From contig LNEC01000019.1 of the NCBI GenBank assembly GCA_001464035.1, positions 62,001-126,000 of the forward strand: 64,000 bases of DNA, in the 5' to 3' direction. Positions within the stretch are counted from its first letter, which is position 1; each line of letters begins with the position of its first letter. The stretch is from Bradyrhizobiaceae bacterium Ga0074131. Its GTDB lineage: Bacteria > Pseudomonadota > Alphaproteobacteria > Rhizobiales > Xanthobacteraceae. Positions 37,219 through 45,527 of this stretch are shown here, in pieces. The position numbers and the translations under genes are program-made. A model generated the notes under the pieces. The model saw only the letters and a list, made by a program, of their open reading frames with translations, did no database searches and was not told the origin of the DNA.

Positions 37219-37325
37219 TCGTCATGCCCCGCGAAGGCGGGGCATCCAGTGCTCCGAGGCTTCTCGGTTCGATTGCTGACGTCTCCGGAATACTGTCATC
37301 GCCTGCCTTCGCGGGCGATGACAGT
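37219..37325. repeat. Palindromic intergenic repeat B
   Basis: Two hairpins, GCCCCGCGAAGGCGGGGC and CGCCTGCCTTCGCGGGCG, flank a variable centre, with CGTCATG at the left and ATGACAG at the right. Same family as 38145..38249 and 41781..41875. Confidence 0.75.
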
Positions 37326-37368
37326 CGGGGTTGATTTCGTTTCCAAAACTCCGTCATGGTCCCGCGCC

Positions 37369-38205
37369 ATGACAAATCAACCCTTTTTCACCAAAGACGG
37401 CGACGCCTTCGTTCCCACCGCAGTCGCCAACGGGCCGTGGGATCCCAACTCGCTGCACGGCCGGGTCATCATCGGCCTGCTCGCCTTCGCGATAGAGCAG
37501 CGTCATGGCTCCGACGACTTCGTGCCGGCGCGCCTGACGGTCGACATGTTCCGGCTGCCGAACATGGCGCCGATCGAGGTCATGACCAAACTGGTTCGCG
37601 ACGGCATGCGCATCAAGGTGGTCGAAGCCGAATTCTTCTCCGGCGGCGTCAGCATGGCGCGCGCCTCCTGCCAGATGCTGCGGAGAACCGAAAACGCGCC
37701 GGGCCATGTCTGGTCGCCGCCGAACTGGGACGTGCCCAGACCCGCGGACATTGCGGCGCCGACCGATCCCAGGCTCGGCATGAACGGCAAATGGACCACC
37801 CGCCCGATCGTGGGCGCGATGGGCTCGCCCGGCCCGCGGCGGCTGTGGATGAGCGAGGTGCGCGAGCTCGTCGAGGGCGTGCCGATGACGCCGTTCGTCC
37901 ATGTCGCGACGGGGGCCGATTTCGCCAGCCCCTTTGCCAATGCCGGCGATCAGGGCCTCGGCTACATCAACAGCGACGTGACGCTGTATCTGCACCGGCT
38001 GCCGGTGACGCGATGGGTCGGTTTCGAGGTGGTGCGATTGGCGAATGCTGGCTCTACGACGAGCAGGGCCCGATCGGGACGTCGACGGTCGCCGCATTGG
38101 CGCAGAAGAAGCCGATGGCGAAACCGCCGCCGCCGTAGCTCAGTCGTCACGCCCCGCGAAGGCGGGGCGTCCAGTATTCCAGAGCCGTTCGAGATTGATC
38201 GATAG
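37369..38205 (+). CDS. Acyl-CoA thioesterase-like protein with frameshifted C-terminus
   Basis: The first about 223 residues resemble double-hotdog TesB-like thioesterases: GPWDPNSLHGRVIIGLLAFAIEQ, FVPARLTVDMFRLPNMAPIEV, TPFVHVATGADFASPFANAG, YINSDVTLYLHRLPV. After RWVGFEVV the expected continuation IGECWLYDEQGPIGTSTVAALAQKKPM is encoded in the next frame and ends at 38138. As sequenced, the protein ends instead in an Arg/Ser-rich out-of-frame tail that enters repeat C. A deletion of around 25-30 nt near 38030 would explain it. The C-terminal hotdog strand is lost, so activity is doubtful. Confidence 0.75.
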   Translation: MTNQPFFTKDGDAFVPTAVANGPWDPNSLHGRVIIGLLAFAIEQRHGSDDFVPARLTVDMFRLPNMAPIEVMTKLVRDGMRIKVVEAEFFSGGVSMARASCQMLRRTENAPGHVWSPPNWDVPRPADIAAPTDPRLGMNGKWTTRPIVGAMGSPGPRRLWMSEVRELVEGVPMTPFVHVATGADFASPFANAGDQGLGYINSDVTLYLHRLPVTRWVGFEVVRLANAGSTTSRARSGRRRSPHWRRRSRWRNRRRRSSVVTPREGGASSIPEPFEIDR

Positions 38206-38249
38206 GCCGCGGCGTACTGGATCGTCCGCCTTCGCGGACGATGACAGTC
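38145..38249. repeat. Palindromic intergenic repeat C
   Basis: Same build as repeat B: hairpins GCCCCGCGAAGGCGGGGC and CGTCCGCCTTCGCGGACG at the two ends of about 105 bp. The thioesterase's out-of-frame tail reads into it. Confidence 0.75.
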
Positions 38250-38290
38250 ACATCATGTCGACGCTGCGGTGAACATCACGCGGAATCTTA

Positions 38291-38736
38291 TCAAACCAGA
38301 TGCCGCGCCATCTCCGGCCGCGCCTTCAGCGCCGCGCCATGCTTGGCAGCAATCCTGGAGATCCGCTCCGGCGCGAAATTCATGTCGACCAAGCCGGTCA
38401 CGGCGTTGGCGACCTCGTGGTACTCGGCGATCCTGCCGTCGCGCAGCGTCATGATCGCAACGCCCTCGAACATCGCGCGCGCCCCCTTGGCCTCCGGCAG
38501 CAATGAACGGTAGCTGAAGGTGTAGCGCGCATAGAGCGTGCGGCCGTCGCTGACCGGTCCGTCGCGGTGCGATAGAACCAGTCGTCGATCATCTCGGCGA
38601 TTCCGGCGCGGCCCTTGAACGCGCCGTAGAACACATCGTGGTAGACGCCGTCCTCGGTGAACAGTTCGGCGAACGCCTTGCCGTCATGCGCTTCGACGGC
38701 GTCGCAGAATGATCTGAGCATCGCTGATGTGTTCAT
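38291..38736 (-). pseudogene. Frameshifted NTF2-like (SnoaL-type) protein
   Basis: From the ATG at 38736 the reading MNTSAMLRSFCDAVEAHDGK, FTEDGVYHDVFYGAFKGRAG and MIDDWFYRTATD is NTF2-like. It then shifts frame near 38565: the rest (VSDGRTLYARYTFSYRSLLPE, GARAMFEGVAIMTLRDGRIAEYHEVANAV) is encoded in another frame up to 38291. The missing strand residues suggest a short out-of-frame deletion rather than one lost base. It lies 21 nt downstream of the hydrolase gene, so it once formed its operon partner. Confidence 0.8.
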
Positions 38737-38757
38737 GGCGTTTCTCCCGAATGAAGC

Positions 38758-39546
38758 CTAACCGATCTCCGCCACCGCCGCGATCATGCGCGCGATGTCC
38801 TGCGGGCGCGACAGGCGGTGATCGCCGTCCTGGACCATGGTCAGCACGACGTCGTCGGCCGGCAACCGGTGCGCCAGCGCGAAGGCGTGCTGCCACGGCA
38901 CATCCGGATCCTGCGCGCCCTGCAGGATGCGAACCGGGCAGCCGATGTCGATGGCGCTGCCGAGCACGAGATGGTTGCGACCTTCCTCGATCAGCGCGCG
39001 GGTGATCGGATAGGGCTCGCCGTATTGGGACGGTCGCATCCAGACGCCTTTGCTCTCGATCTCGTGTTTCACCTCGGCGGGAAACCCATTCCACATCAGC
39101 TGCTCGGTAAAGTCAGGCGCCGGCGCGATCAGCACCAGCCCGGCCAGCGACGCGCGGCTTCCCGGCCGCTTTGCCAGTTCGCGCGCCAGCAACAGCGCCA
39201 TCCAGCCGCCCATCGAGGAGCCTATCACGACCTGCCGGCCGAGGCAGAACCGCTCGAATACCGCGACGCTCTCCTCCAGCCAGCGGCCGATGGTACCGTC
39301 GATGAATGCGCCGCCGGATTCGCCATGGCCGGAATAGTCGAACCGGACACTGGCGCGCCCCCGTTCCGCGGCCCATGCGTCCAGCGCCAGTGCCTTGGTG
39401 CCCTTCATGTCCGAGTTGAAGCCGCCCAGCCAGAACAGCCCGGGGGCGGCGCCTTCGCGGGCCCGCACCGCGATTCGGCGCCGGCCGTCGCCCTCACCGA
39501 CCTCGATGAAATCAGGTTCCTGATCGGATGCCGTCGAATTGGTCAT
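38758..39546 (-). CDS. Alpha/beta hydrolase
   Basis: A 262-residue serine hydrolase. The nucleophile elbow is VIGSSMGGW, the acid is likely Asp in QGAQDPDVPW, and the histidine is in QDGDHRLS. The oxyanion region is FWLGGFNSDMKGTKA, and RFDYSGHGESGG is the usual strand after it. This pattern resembles ABHD10-type esterases. The substrate is unknown. It lies upstream of the broken NTF2-like gene. Confidence 0.9.
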   Translation of the reverse strand: MTNSTASDQEPDFIEVGEGDGRRRIAVRAREGAAPGLFWLGGFNSDMKGTKALALDAWAAERGRASVRFDYSGHGESGGAFIDGTIGRWLEESVAVFERFCLGRQVVIGSSMGGWMALLLARELAKRPGSRASLAGLVLIAPAPDFTEQLMWNGFPAEVKHEIESKGVWMRPSQYGEPYPITRALIEEGRNHLVLGSAIDIGCPVRILQGAQDPDVPWQHAFALAHRLPADDVVLTMVQDGDHRLSRPQDIARMIAAVAEIG

Positions 39547-39787
39547 GAAATCGTAACCTCGCTGGCCGCTGTTTGGGTGAGCCGGCGGAATCCGTCAATA
39601 ACGGAGGCCAAACCGGAAGCGTGCCGCGCGCGGCGCTTGCGGAACAGATCGGCGCCCTCTATCTCGGCCGGGGCGACCAAATCCCTCGCATTTGACGGTT
39701 TTTGCAATTGCCGATGCAAGTTCGCTTGCCCGCCGGGTCTTATTCCTTCAAACTATCGTCGTCGTTCACAACCATGGAGAGCTACCC

Positions 39788-40330
39788 ATTCGCCGTCCCA
39801 ACAGAGCCCCGCCCGCCGCCACCAAAGACGGGCCGCGCACCAATGATGAAATCCGCAATGCACAGGTCCAGCTGATCGACCAGAACGGCCTGAATCATGG
39901 CACCGTCGAAACCGTCGCGGCCGTGAAGATGGCGCTTGAAGCCGGCATGGACCTCGTCGAGATTTCGCCCAACACCAATCCTCCCGTTTGCAAGATCATG
40001 GATTACGGGAAGTTCAAATACTCCGCCCAGAAGAAGGCCGCCGAGGCCCGCAAGAAGCAGAAGATCGTCGAGATCAAGGAGATCAAGCTCCGCCCGATGA
40101 TCGACGATCATGACTACGACGTGAAGATGCGGGCGATGCAGCGGTTCTTCGAGGAAGGCGACAAGGTCAAGATTACCCTGCGCTACCGCGGCCGCGAAAT
40201 GGCGCATCAGGAAATCGGCACCAAGCTGCTGGACAAGGTCAAGGCCGACGTCGCCGAGTTTCGAGGGACGTCAGGTCGTGATGGTTCTGGCGCCGCGCTG
40301 ATCCGCGAAACAGCCGCCGGCGAAGATTAA
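39788..40330 (+). CDS. infC: Translation initiation factor IF-3 with ATT start and altered C-terminus
   Basis: IF-3 keeps the 30S subunit free and checks start codons. The start is an ATT at 39788 (MRRPNRAPPAATKDGPRTNDEIRN), preceded by GGAGAG; ATT starts are a known feature of infC and serve autoregulation. Blocks LIDQNGLNHGTVETVAAVKMALEAGMDLVEISPN and YGKFKYSAQKKAAEARKKQK are normal. After KADVAEF the frame is wrong: the usual last strand EGRQVVMVLAPR plus stop is encoded in another frame at 40263-40301, while the frame as read runs on to 40330. A deletion of roughly 26 nt near 40260 is likely. Confidence 0.9.
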   Translation: MRRPNRAPPAATKDGPRTNDEIRNAQVQLIDQNGLNHGTVETVAAVKMALEAGMDLVEISPNTNPPVCKIMDYGKFKYSAQKKAAEARKKQKIVEIKEIKLRPMIDDHDYDVKMRAMQRFFEEGDKVKITLRYRGREMAHQEIGTKLLDKVKADVAEFRGTSGRDGSGAALIRETAAGED

Positions 40331-40341
40331 GCCGGCCAGCA

Positions 40342-40375
40342 ACGGCCCGTCAGACCATCTGGCGGGCCGGTTTTT
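40342..40375 (+). terminator. Rho-independent terminator of infC
   Basis: A 7-bp stem CGGCCCG/CGGGCCG with a 14-nt loop is followed by GTTTTT. It lies 12 nt after the infC stop as read, and may also serve the convergent gene at 40386. Confidence 0.85.
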
Positions 40376-40385
40376 GCGCGGATCG

Positions 40386-40814
40386 CTAACTCCGGATCGC
40401 CTGCCAGACACCGCTGCAGCGATCGCCGGTAATGAAGCCGCTCCAGCGGCCGGCACCCGAATTGCCGGCGAGCCGGCCGCGGCCGTCCGCCCATGATGCG
40501 CCGACCGTGATCCTGACCGTGACGCTGCCGCTGCGGCTGACGCCGCCGGTGACCTTGCCGCCGCCGGCCGAAGAGACGCGCATGCCGGATACCTGGAACG
40601 GCACGGTGTTGGTGGCATGGCAGTTGCCGGCTCGCGGCGCAAACGTCACGTTCCAGGTACCGTCAAAGGCTCCTGGCCTGGCAACCCTGGCCGCGGCATC
40701 GACGCTATCCGGCGCGGCGACGGCGGCCAGCGCGGCAGCGGCCAATAACGACCGGATGGCCCTCGAAATCCTGAAATCGACAAAAAGGGCTGTCTGCCCG
40801 GCTGCGATCGTCAT
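40386..40814 (-). CDS. Conserved exported protein of unknown function
   Basis: A 142-residue secreted protein. The signal peptide spans about residues 1-43 (RSLLAAAALAAVAAPDSVDA). The mature part has FDGTWNVTFAPRAGNCHATNTVPFQV, then SSAGGGKVTGGVSRSGSVTVRI and GNSGAGRWSGFITGDRCSGVWQA. The GTWNV...C...GRW...C pattern suggests a small beta-barrel closed by a disulfide between the two Cys. Similar proteins are common in Bradyrhizobium with no known function. It is convergent with infC. Confidence 0.82.
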   Translation of the reverse strand: MTIAAGQTALFVDFRISRAIRSLLAAAALAAVAAPDSVDAAARVARPGAFDGTWNVTFAPRAGNCHATNTVPFQVSGMRVSSAGGGKVTGGVSRSGSVTVRITVGASWADGRGRLAGNSGAGRWSGFITGDRCSGVWQAIRS

Positions 40815-41053
40815 GTTCTTCCTGTCGGCATGGTCCTGTTGGCGGCAACGACGATAGGCTGGACGTGTAGCGACGATGTGTCGGAGGTCCCGGTTCCACG
40901 GTTCATCGTTGCCAATCTCGCTGGGCTCTGCCATAAGCCCAACCTTCATCGCCCGGCTGATCAAGGGCTGCCGTGTCGATGTCCGTGCAGGCTGTTTCAT
41001 TTCAGGAATAACCAAGCACTTTCAACGCTCTAACGAGCATTTTAGCCGCGAAA

Positions 41054-41075
41054 GCGCCCCTTTGGGCGCGTCTTT
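41054..41075 (+). promoter_or_regulatory. Leader hairpin upstream of rpmI
   Basis: GCGCCC pairs with GGGCGC over a CTTT loop, followed by GTCTTT, 23 nt before the rpmI ATG. It could be a weak attenuator or part of ribosomal-protein feedback control; neither is shown by sequence alone. Confidence 0.45.
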
Positions 41076-41097
41076 CATGCGGCCACAGGAGAGCCAA

Positions 41098-41298
41098 ATG
41101 CCCAAGCTGAAGACCAAGTCAGGCGCTAAAAAGCGCTTCAAGGTGACTGCCACCGGCAAAGTGATGGCCGCCCAGCGCGGCAAGCGCCACAACATGATCA
41201 AGCGGACCAAGAAGCAGATTCGTCAGCTCCGCGGCACCCGCGTGCTGTTCAAGACCGACGGCGACAACATCAAGAAGTATTTCTTGCCGAACGCCTGA
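41098..41298 (+). CDS. rpmI: 50S ribosomal protein L35
   Basis: A 66-residue, very basic protein: MPKLKTKSGAKKRFKVTATG, KRHNMIKRTKKQIRQLRG, ending KKYFLPNA. An AGGAG precedes the ATG. It sits in the usual rpmI-rplT-pheS-pheT order, with infC upstream but separated here by a terminator and a convergent gene. Confidence 0.98.
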   Translation: MPKLKTKSGAKKRFKVTATGKVMAAQRGKRHNMIKRTKKQIRQLRGTRVLFKTDGDNIKKYFLPNA

Positions 41299-41386
41299 TC
41301 GCTAGAGGCCGTTCACGCCATCCATCACAGCCGAGCCGCGCTCGCGCGGCGATCCGTCACCCATTTCCACATGAAGGAGACCCGTC

Positions 41387-41746
41387 ATGTCTCGCGTCAA
41401 ACGCGGTGTGACCTCTCACGCCAAGCACAAGAAAGTCTACAAGCTCGCCAAGGGTTTTCGCGGCCGCCGCAAGAACACCATCCGCACCGCCAAGGCCGCG
41501 GTCGAGAAGGCCGCGCAATACGCCTTCCGCGACCGCAAGCGCAAGAAGCGCACCTTCCGCGCGCTGTGGATCCAGCGCCTCAATGCCGCGGTGCGTCCGC
41601 TCGGCATGACCTACAGCGTGTTCATCAACGGCCTCGCCAAATCGGGCATCACGGTGGACCGCAAGGTGCTGTCCGATCTCGCCATCCACGAGCCGGCCGC
41701 GTTCCAGGCGATCGCCGAAAAGGCCAAGGCCGCGCTGGCGGCGTAA
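41387..41746 (+). CDS. rplT: 50S ribosomal protein L20
   Basis: A 119-residue 23S-rRNA-binding assembly protein. Signatures are MSRVKRGVTSHAKHKKVYKLAKGFRGRRKN, RDRKRKKRTFRALWIQRLNAAVRPLGM and YSVFINGLAKSGI. In many bacteria L20 represses its own operon. GGAG precedes the ATG. Repeat D separates it from pheS. Confidence 0.98.
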   Translation: MSRVKRGVTSHAKHKKVYKLAKGFRGRRKNTIRTAKAAVEKAAQYAFRDRKRKKRTFRALWIQRLNAAVRPLGMTYSVFINGLAKSGITVDRKVLSDLAIHEPAAFQAIAEKAKAALAA

Positions 41747-41780
41747 GCTTCGCAATCGCTGCGGCGTCCTGCAACTCCGG

Positions 41781-41875
41781 TGTCATGCCCCGCGAAGGCG
41801 GGGCATCCAGTAACCACCGAACGGCAATCTTGACCCCGGGGGTTACTGGATCATCCGCCTTCGCGGATGATGACG
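41781..41875. repeat. Palindromic intergenic repeat D
   Basis: GTCATGCCCCGCGAAGGCGG at the left and CATCCGCCTTCGCGGATGATGAC at the right enclose CCAGTAACC/GGTTACTGG arms, so the whole is an extended palindrome. Same family as repeats B and C. It lies between rplT and pheS. Confidence 0.78.
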
Positions 41876-41922
41876 ATCTCGTTTGCCGGACTGTCGCTTG
41901 CTCCCAACAGGTGACCGTCGCC

Positions 41923-43005
41923 ATGTCCGACCTCATGACGCTTGAACAAACCATCCTCGCCGACATCGCCGCTGCCGGCGACGAAGCCGCCCTCGAAGCG
42001 GTGCGCGTCGCGGCCCTCGGCAAGAAGGGCTCGATCTCGGCGCTGCTGTCGACGCTCGGCAAGATGTCGCCGGACGAGCGCAAGACCCGGGGTGCGGCGA
42101 TCAATCTCGCCAAGGACGCCGTCACGCAGGCGCTGGCCGCGCGCCGCGACGTCCTTAAATCCGCAGCGCTCGACGCCCGGCTGACATCGGAAACCATCGA
42201 CGTCACGCTGCCCGTGCGGGAGACCCCCGCCGAGCAGGGCCGGATTCATCCGCTCAGCCAGGTGATGGACGAACTCACGGCGATCTTCGCCGACATGGGA
42301 TTCGCCATCGCCGAAGGCCCCGACATCGAGACCGACGATTACAACTTCACCAAACTGAATTTCCCCGAGGGGCATCCGGCCCGCGAGATGCACGACACGT
42401 TCTTCTTCAATCCGAAGGAAGACGGCTCGCGCATGCTGCTGCGCACCCACACCTCGCCGGTGCAGGTGCGCACCATGCTGACCCAGAAGCCGCCGATCCG
42501 CATCGTCTGTCCGGGCCGCACCTACCGCATCGATTCCGACGCCACCCACACGCCGCAGTTTCACCAGGTCGAGGGCCTCGTCATCGACAAGGGCTCGCAT
42601 CTCGGCCACCTCAAATGGATCCTGCACGAGTTCTGCAAGGCGTTCTTCGAGGTCGACCACATCAACATGCGATTCCGCCCCTCGTTCTTTCCCTTCACCG
42701 AGCCGTCGCTCGAGGTCGATATCCAGTGTCGCCGCGACAAGGGCGAGATCCGCTTCGGCGAGGGCGAGGACTGGCTCGAGATTCTCGGCTGCGGCATGGT
42801 GCATCCCAACGTGCTGCGCGCCTGCGGCATCGATCCCGACGTCTACCAGGGCTTCGCCTGGGGGATGGGCATCGACCGCATCGCGATGCTGAAATACGGC
42901 ATGTCCGACCTGCGGCAGCTGTTCGACGGCGACGCGCGCTGGCTCAGCCATTACGGCTTCAAGCCGCTCGACGTCCCGACGCTGGCCGGGGGATTGAGTA
43001 CGTGA
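41923..43005 (+). CDS. pheS: Phenylalanine-tRNA ligase alpha subunit
   Basis: A 360-residue class II synthetase subunit. The coiled N-terminal arm (about 1-85) binds tRNA-Phe. Motif 2 is RIVCPGRTYRIDSDATHTPQFHQVEGLVID and motif 3 is YQGFAWGMGIDRIAMLKYG, with the phenylalanine pocket in FRPSFFPFTEPSLEVD. Start at 41923 (MSDLMTLEQT); an ATG four codons later is possible. An operon with pheT, with the 42-bp repeat between them. Confidence 0.97.
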   Translation: MSDLMTLEQTILADIAAAGDEAALEAVRVAALGKKGSISALLSTLGKMSPDERKTRGAAINLAKDAVTQALAARRDVLKSAALDARLTSETIDVTLPVRETPAEQGRIHPLSQVMDELTAIFADMGFAIAEGPDIETDDYNFTKLNFPEGHPAREMHDTFFFNPKEDGSRMLLRTHTSPVQVRTMLTQKPPIRIVCPGRTYRIDSDATHTPQFHQVEGLVIDKGSHLGHLKWILHEFCKAFFEVDHINMRFRPSFFPFTEPSLEVDIQCRRDKGEIRFGEGEDWLEILGCGMVHPNVLRACGIDPDVYQGFAWGMGIDRIAMLKYGMSDLRQLFDGDARWLSHYGFKPLDVPTLAGGLST

Positions 43006-43031
43006 GTCTCACCGAGACCGCCGTTGCCGTG

Positions 43032-43073
43032 AGAGCCCCCACCCTGACCCTCCCCCGCAAGCGGGAGAGGGGA
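43032..43073 (+). repeat. 42-bp dispersed repeat in the pheS-pheT gap
   Basis: Second copy of the element at 1267..1308 (40 of 42 bases equal in gene orientation). It ends 17 nt before the pheT ATG and could form a small CCCCCGCAAGCGGG hairpin near its ribosome site. Confidence 0.8.
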
Positions 43074-43090
43074 CAAGAGAAGCAGTCATC

Positions 43091-45499
43091 ATGAAGTTCT
43101 CCCTGTCCTGGCTGAAGGAACATCTGGACACCGACGAGCCCCTGGACAAGCTCGCCGACAAGCTCACCATGATCGGGCTCGAGGTCGAGAGCATCGAGGA
43201 CAAGGCCAGGGCGCTGGCGCCGTTCACCATCGCGCGGGTGATTTCCGCCGAGCAGCATCCCAACGCCGACCGGCTTCGCGTCTGCTTGGTCGATACCGGC
43301 GGCGGCGCAGCACCTGTGCAGGTGGTGTGCGGCGCGCCGAATGCGCGCGCCGGCCTCGTCAGCGTGTTCTCGGCGCCCGGAACCTTCATTCCCGGCAAGA
43401 ACATCACGCTCGGCATCGGCACCATCCGCGGCGTCGAGAGCCGCGGCATGCTGTGCTCTGCCGCCGAGTTGCAGATCTCCGACGATCACGACGGCATCAT
43501 GGAGCTGCCGGCCGACGCGCCGATTGGCGCGGCTTACGCGCAATGGGCCGGGATCGGCGATCCCGTGCTGGAAATCAACCTGACGCCGAACCGGCAGGAC
43601 TGCACCGGCGTGCATGGCATCGCCCGCGATCTCTCCGCCGCCGACATGGGCAAGTTCAAGGACCCCGGCATCAAGCCGATCAAGGGCGAATTCCCCTGCC
43701 CGGTCAAGGTGACGGTCGAGGACGCCGCGCTGTGTCCGGGCTTTGCCTTGCGGCTGGTGCGCGGCGTCAAGAACGGCCCGTCGCCGGAATGGCTGCAGCA
43801 ACGCCTGACCTCGATCGGCCTGCGGCCGATCAATGCGCTGGTCGATATCACCAACTTCATGACCTACGACCGCGCCCGTCCCTTGCATGTGTTCGACGCC
43901 GCGAAGGTGAAGGGCAATCTCGTGGTGCGCCGCGCCCGCGACGGCGAAACCCTGCTCGCGCTCGACGGCCGCATCTACGGGCTCGATAGCGGCATCTGCG
44001 TCATCGCCGACGACCACGGCGTCGAATCGCTGGCCGGCATCATGGGCGGCGAGGCCTCCGGCTGCGACGAGAACACCACCGACGTGCTGATCGAATCGGC
44101 GCTGTGGAACGAGATCAACATCGCCCAGACCGGCCGCAAGCTCGGCATCAATTCGGATGCGCGCTATCGCTTCGAGCGCGGCGTCGATCCAGCCTTCATG
44201 GTGCCGGGGCTGGAGATGGCCACAAGGCTGGTGATGGAGTTGTGCGGCGGCACGCCGTCGGAGAAGGTGGTGGTCGGTAGGACCTTCGGCGAAGACAAGA
44301 TCATCGATTTTCCGCTCAGCGAGATCAAGCGGCTGGCGGCGATCGAGGTGCCGCTCGGGGAAGTGAGACGCATTCTCGGCCATCTCGGCTTCATGGTGGC
44401 CGGCAGCGGCGCGGTGGTGAAAATCGCGGTGCCGTCGTGGCGCTCCGACGTGCACGGCAAGGCCGACATCGTCGAGGAAATCGTGCGCATCGTCGGCGTC
44501 GACCAGGTGCCGATGACGCCGTTCGATCGCGGCGACGCGCCGCGCAAGCCGATCCTCAGCGCGATCCAGCTGCGCACCCGCCGCGCCAAGCGCGGGCTGG
44601 CTGCGCGCGGCATGGTCGAGGCGGTGACCTGGTCGTTCATCGCAAAGCCTTCCGCCGAACTGTTCGGCGGCGGACAGCCCGAACTCGCGCTGGCCAATCC
44701 GATCGCGTCCGACCAGTCCGACATGCGGCCGAGCCTGCTGCCGGGCCTGATCGCAGCGGCGCAAGCCAACTCCAACCGCGGGTTTCCAGACGTGGCGCTG
44801 TTCGAGGTCGGACAGGTGTTCAAGGGCGACAGGCCGGAAGATCAGCTGGTCGCGGCGTCAGGCGTTCGCCACGGCTTCGCATCGGCAACGGGTATGGGTC
44901 GGCACTGGTCCGGCTCGGCGACCGCGGATGCGCTCGACGCCAAGGCCGATGCGTTCGCGGTGCTGGCCGCGGCCGGCGCGCCGATGCAGGCGCTGCAGGT
45001 GGTGCCCGGCGGCGCCGGCTGGCTGCATCCGGGGCGTTCCGGCACCATCCAGATCGGTCCGCAAAACGTGCTGGGCTATTTCGGCGAGCTGCATCCGCGC
45101 GTGCTGGAGCAGCTTGGCGCCGACGGCCCGATGCTCGCGTTCGAGGTGATCCTCGATCGCATCCCGGCCGCCAAGCAGAAACCGACCCGCGCGAGGCCCG
45201 TGCTCGAGCTGTCGGCGTTTCAGCCGGTGTCGCGCGATTTTGCCTTCATCGTCGATCGCGGCATCAAGGCCGGCGACATCGTGCGCGCGGCGCAGGGCGT
45301 CGACAGGAAGCTGATCACGGAAGTTACCGTGTTCGACGTCTACGAGGGCAAGGGCATAGACGACGGCAAGAAGTCGATCGCGATCGCGGTGACGATCCAG
45401 CCGCGCGAAAAGACCCTGACCGATCAGGAGATCGACGCGGTAGCCGCGAAGATCGTGGCTGAAGTAACGAAGAAGACCGGCGGCAGCCTGCGCGGATGA
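43091..45499 (+). CDS. pheT: Phenylalanine-tRNA ligase beta subunit
   Basis: An 802-residue subunit. An N-terminal EMAP/OB-type tRNA-binding domain (about 40-150: VVCGAPNARAGLVSVFSAPGTFIPG) is followed by the B3/B4 editing domain, the B5 domain with an SDARYRFERGVDP-type catalytic-like fold, and a C-terminal ferredoxin-like anticodon-binding domain (FQPVSRDFAFIVD). Editing hydrolyses Tyr-tRNA-Phe. Length is standard. Confidence 0.97.
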   Translation: MKFSLSWLKEHLDTDEPLDKLADKLTMIGLEVESIEDKARALAPFTIARVISAEQHPNADRLRVCLVDTGGGAAPVQVVCGAPNARAGLVSVFSAPGTFIPGKNITLGIGTIRGVESRGMLCSAAELQISDDHDGIMELPADAPIGAAYAQWAGIGDPVLEINLTPNRQDCTGVHGIARDLSAADMGKFKDPGIKPIKGEFPCPVKVTVEDAALCPGFALRLVRGVKNGPSPEWLQQRLTSIGLRPINALVDITNFMTYDRARPLHVFDAAKVKGNLVVRRARDGETLLALDGRIYGLDSGICVIADDHGVESLAGIMGGEASGCDENTTDVLIESALWNEINIAQTGRKLGINSDARYRFERGVDPAFMVPGLEMATRLVMELCGGTPSEKVVVGRTFGEDKIIDFPLSEIKRLAAIEVPLGEVRRILGHLGFMVAGSGAVVKIAVPSWRSDVHGKADIVEEIVRIVGVDQVPMTPFDRGDAPRKPILSAIQLRTRRAKRGLAARGMVEAVTWSFIAKPSAELFGGGQPELALANPIASDQSDMRPSLLPGLIAAAQANSNRGFPDVALFEVGQVFKGDRPEDQLVAASGVRHGFASATGMGRHWSGSATADALDAKADAFAVLAAAGAPMQALQVVPGGAGWLHPGRSGTIQIGPQNVLGYFGELHPRVLEQLGADGPMLAFEVILDRIPAAKQKPTRARPVLELSAFQPVSRDFAFIVDRGIKAGDIVRAAQGVDRKLITEVTVFDVYEGKGIDDGKKSIAIAVTIQPREKTLTDQEIDAVAAKIVAEVTKKTGGSLRG

Positions 45500-45527
45500 G
45501 CACGGCGCAAGAGCGCCTCTGCCCACC

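Noticed and set aside
41851..44764. Long leftward open frames (366 and 601 codons) over pheS and pheT
   Set aside because: Exact antisense of two well-recognised synthetase genes; compositions are His/Gln/Arg-rich shadows.
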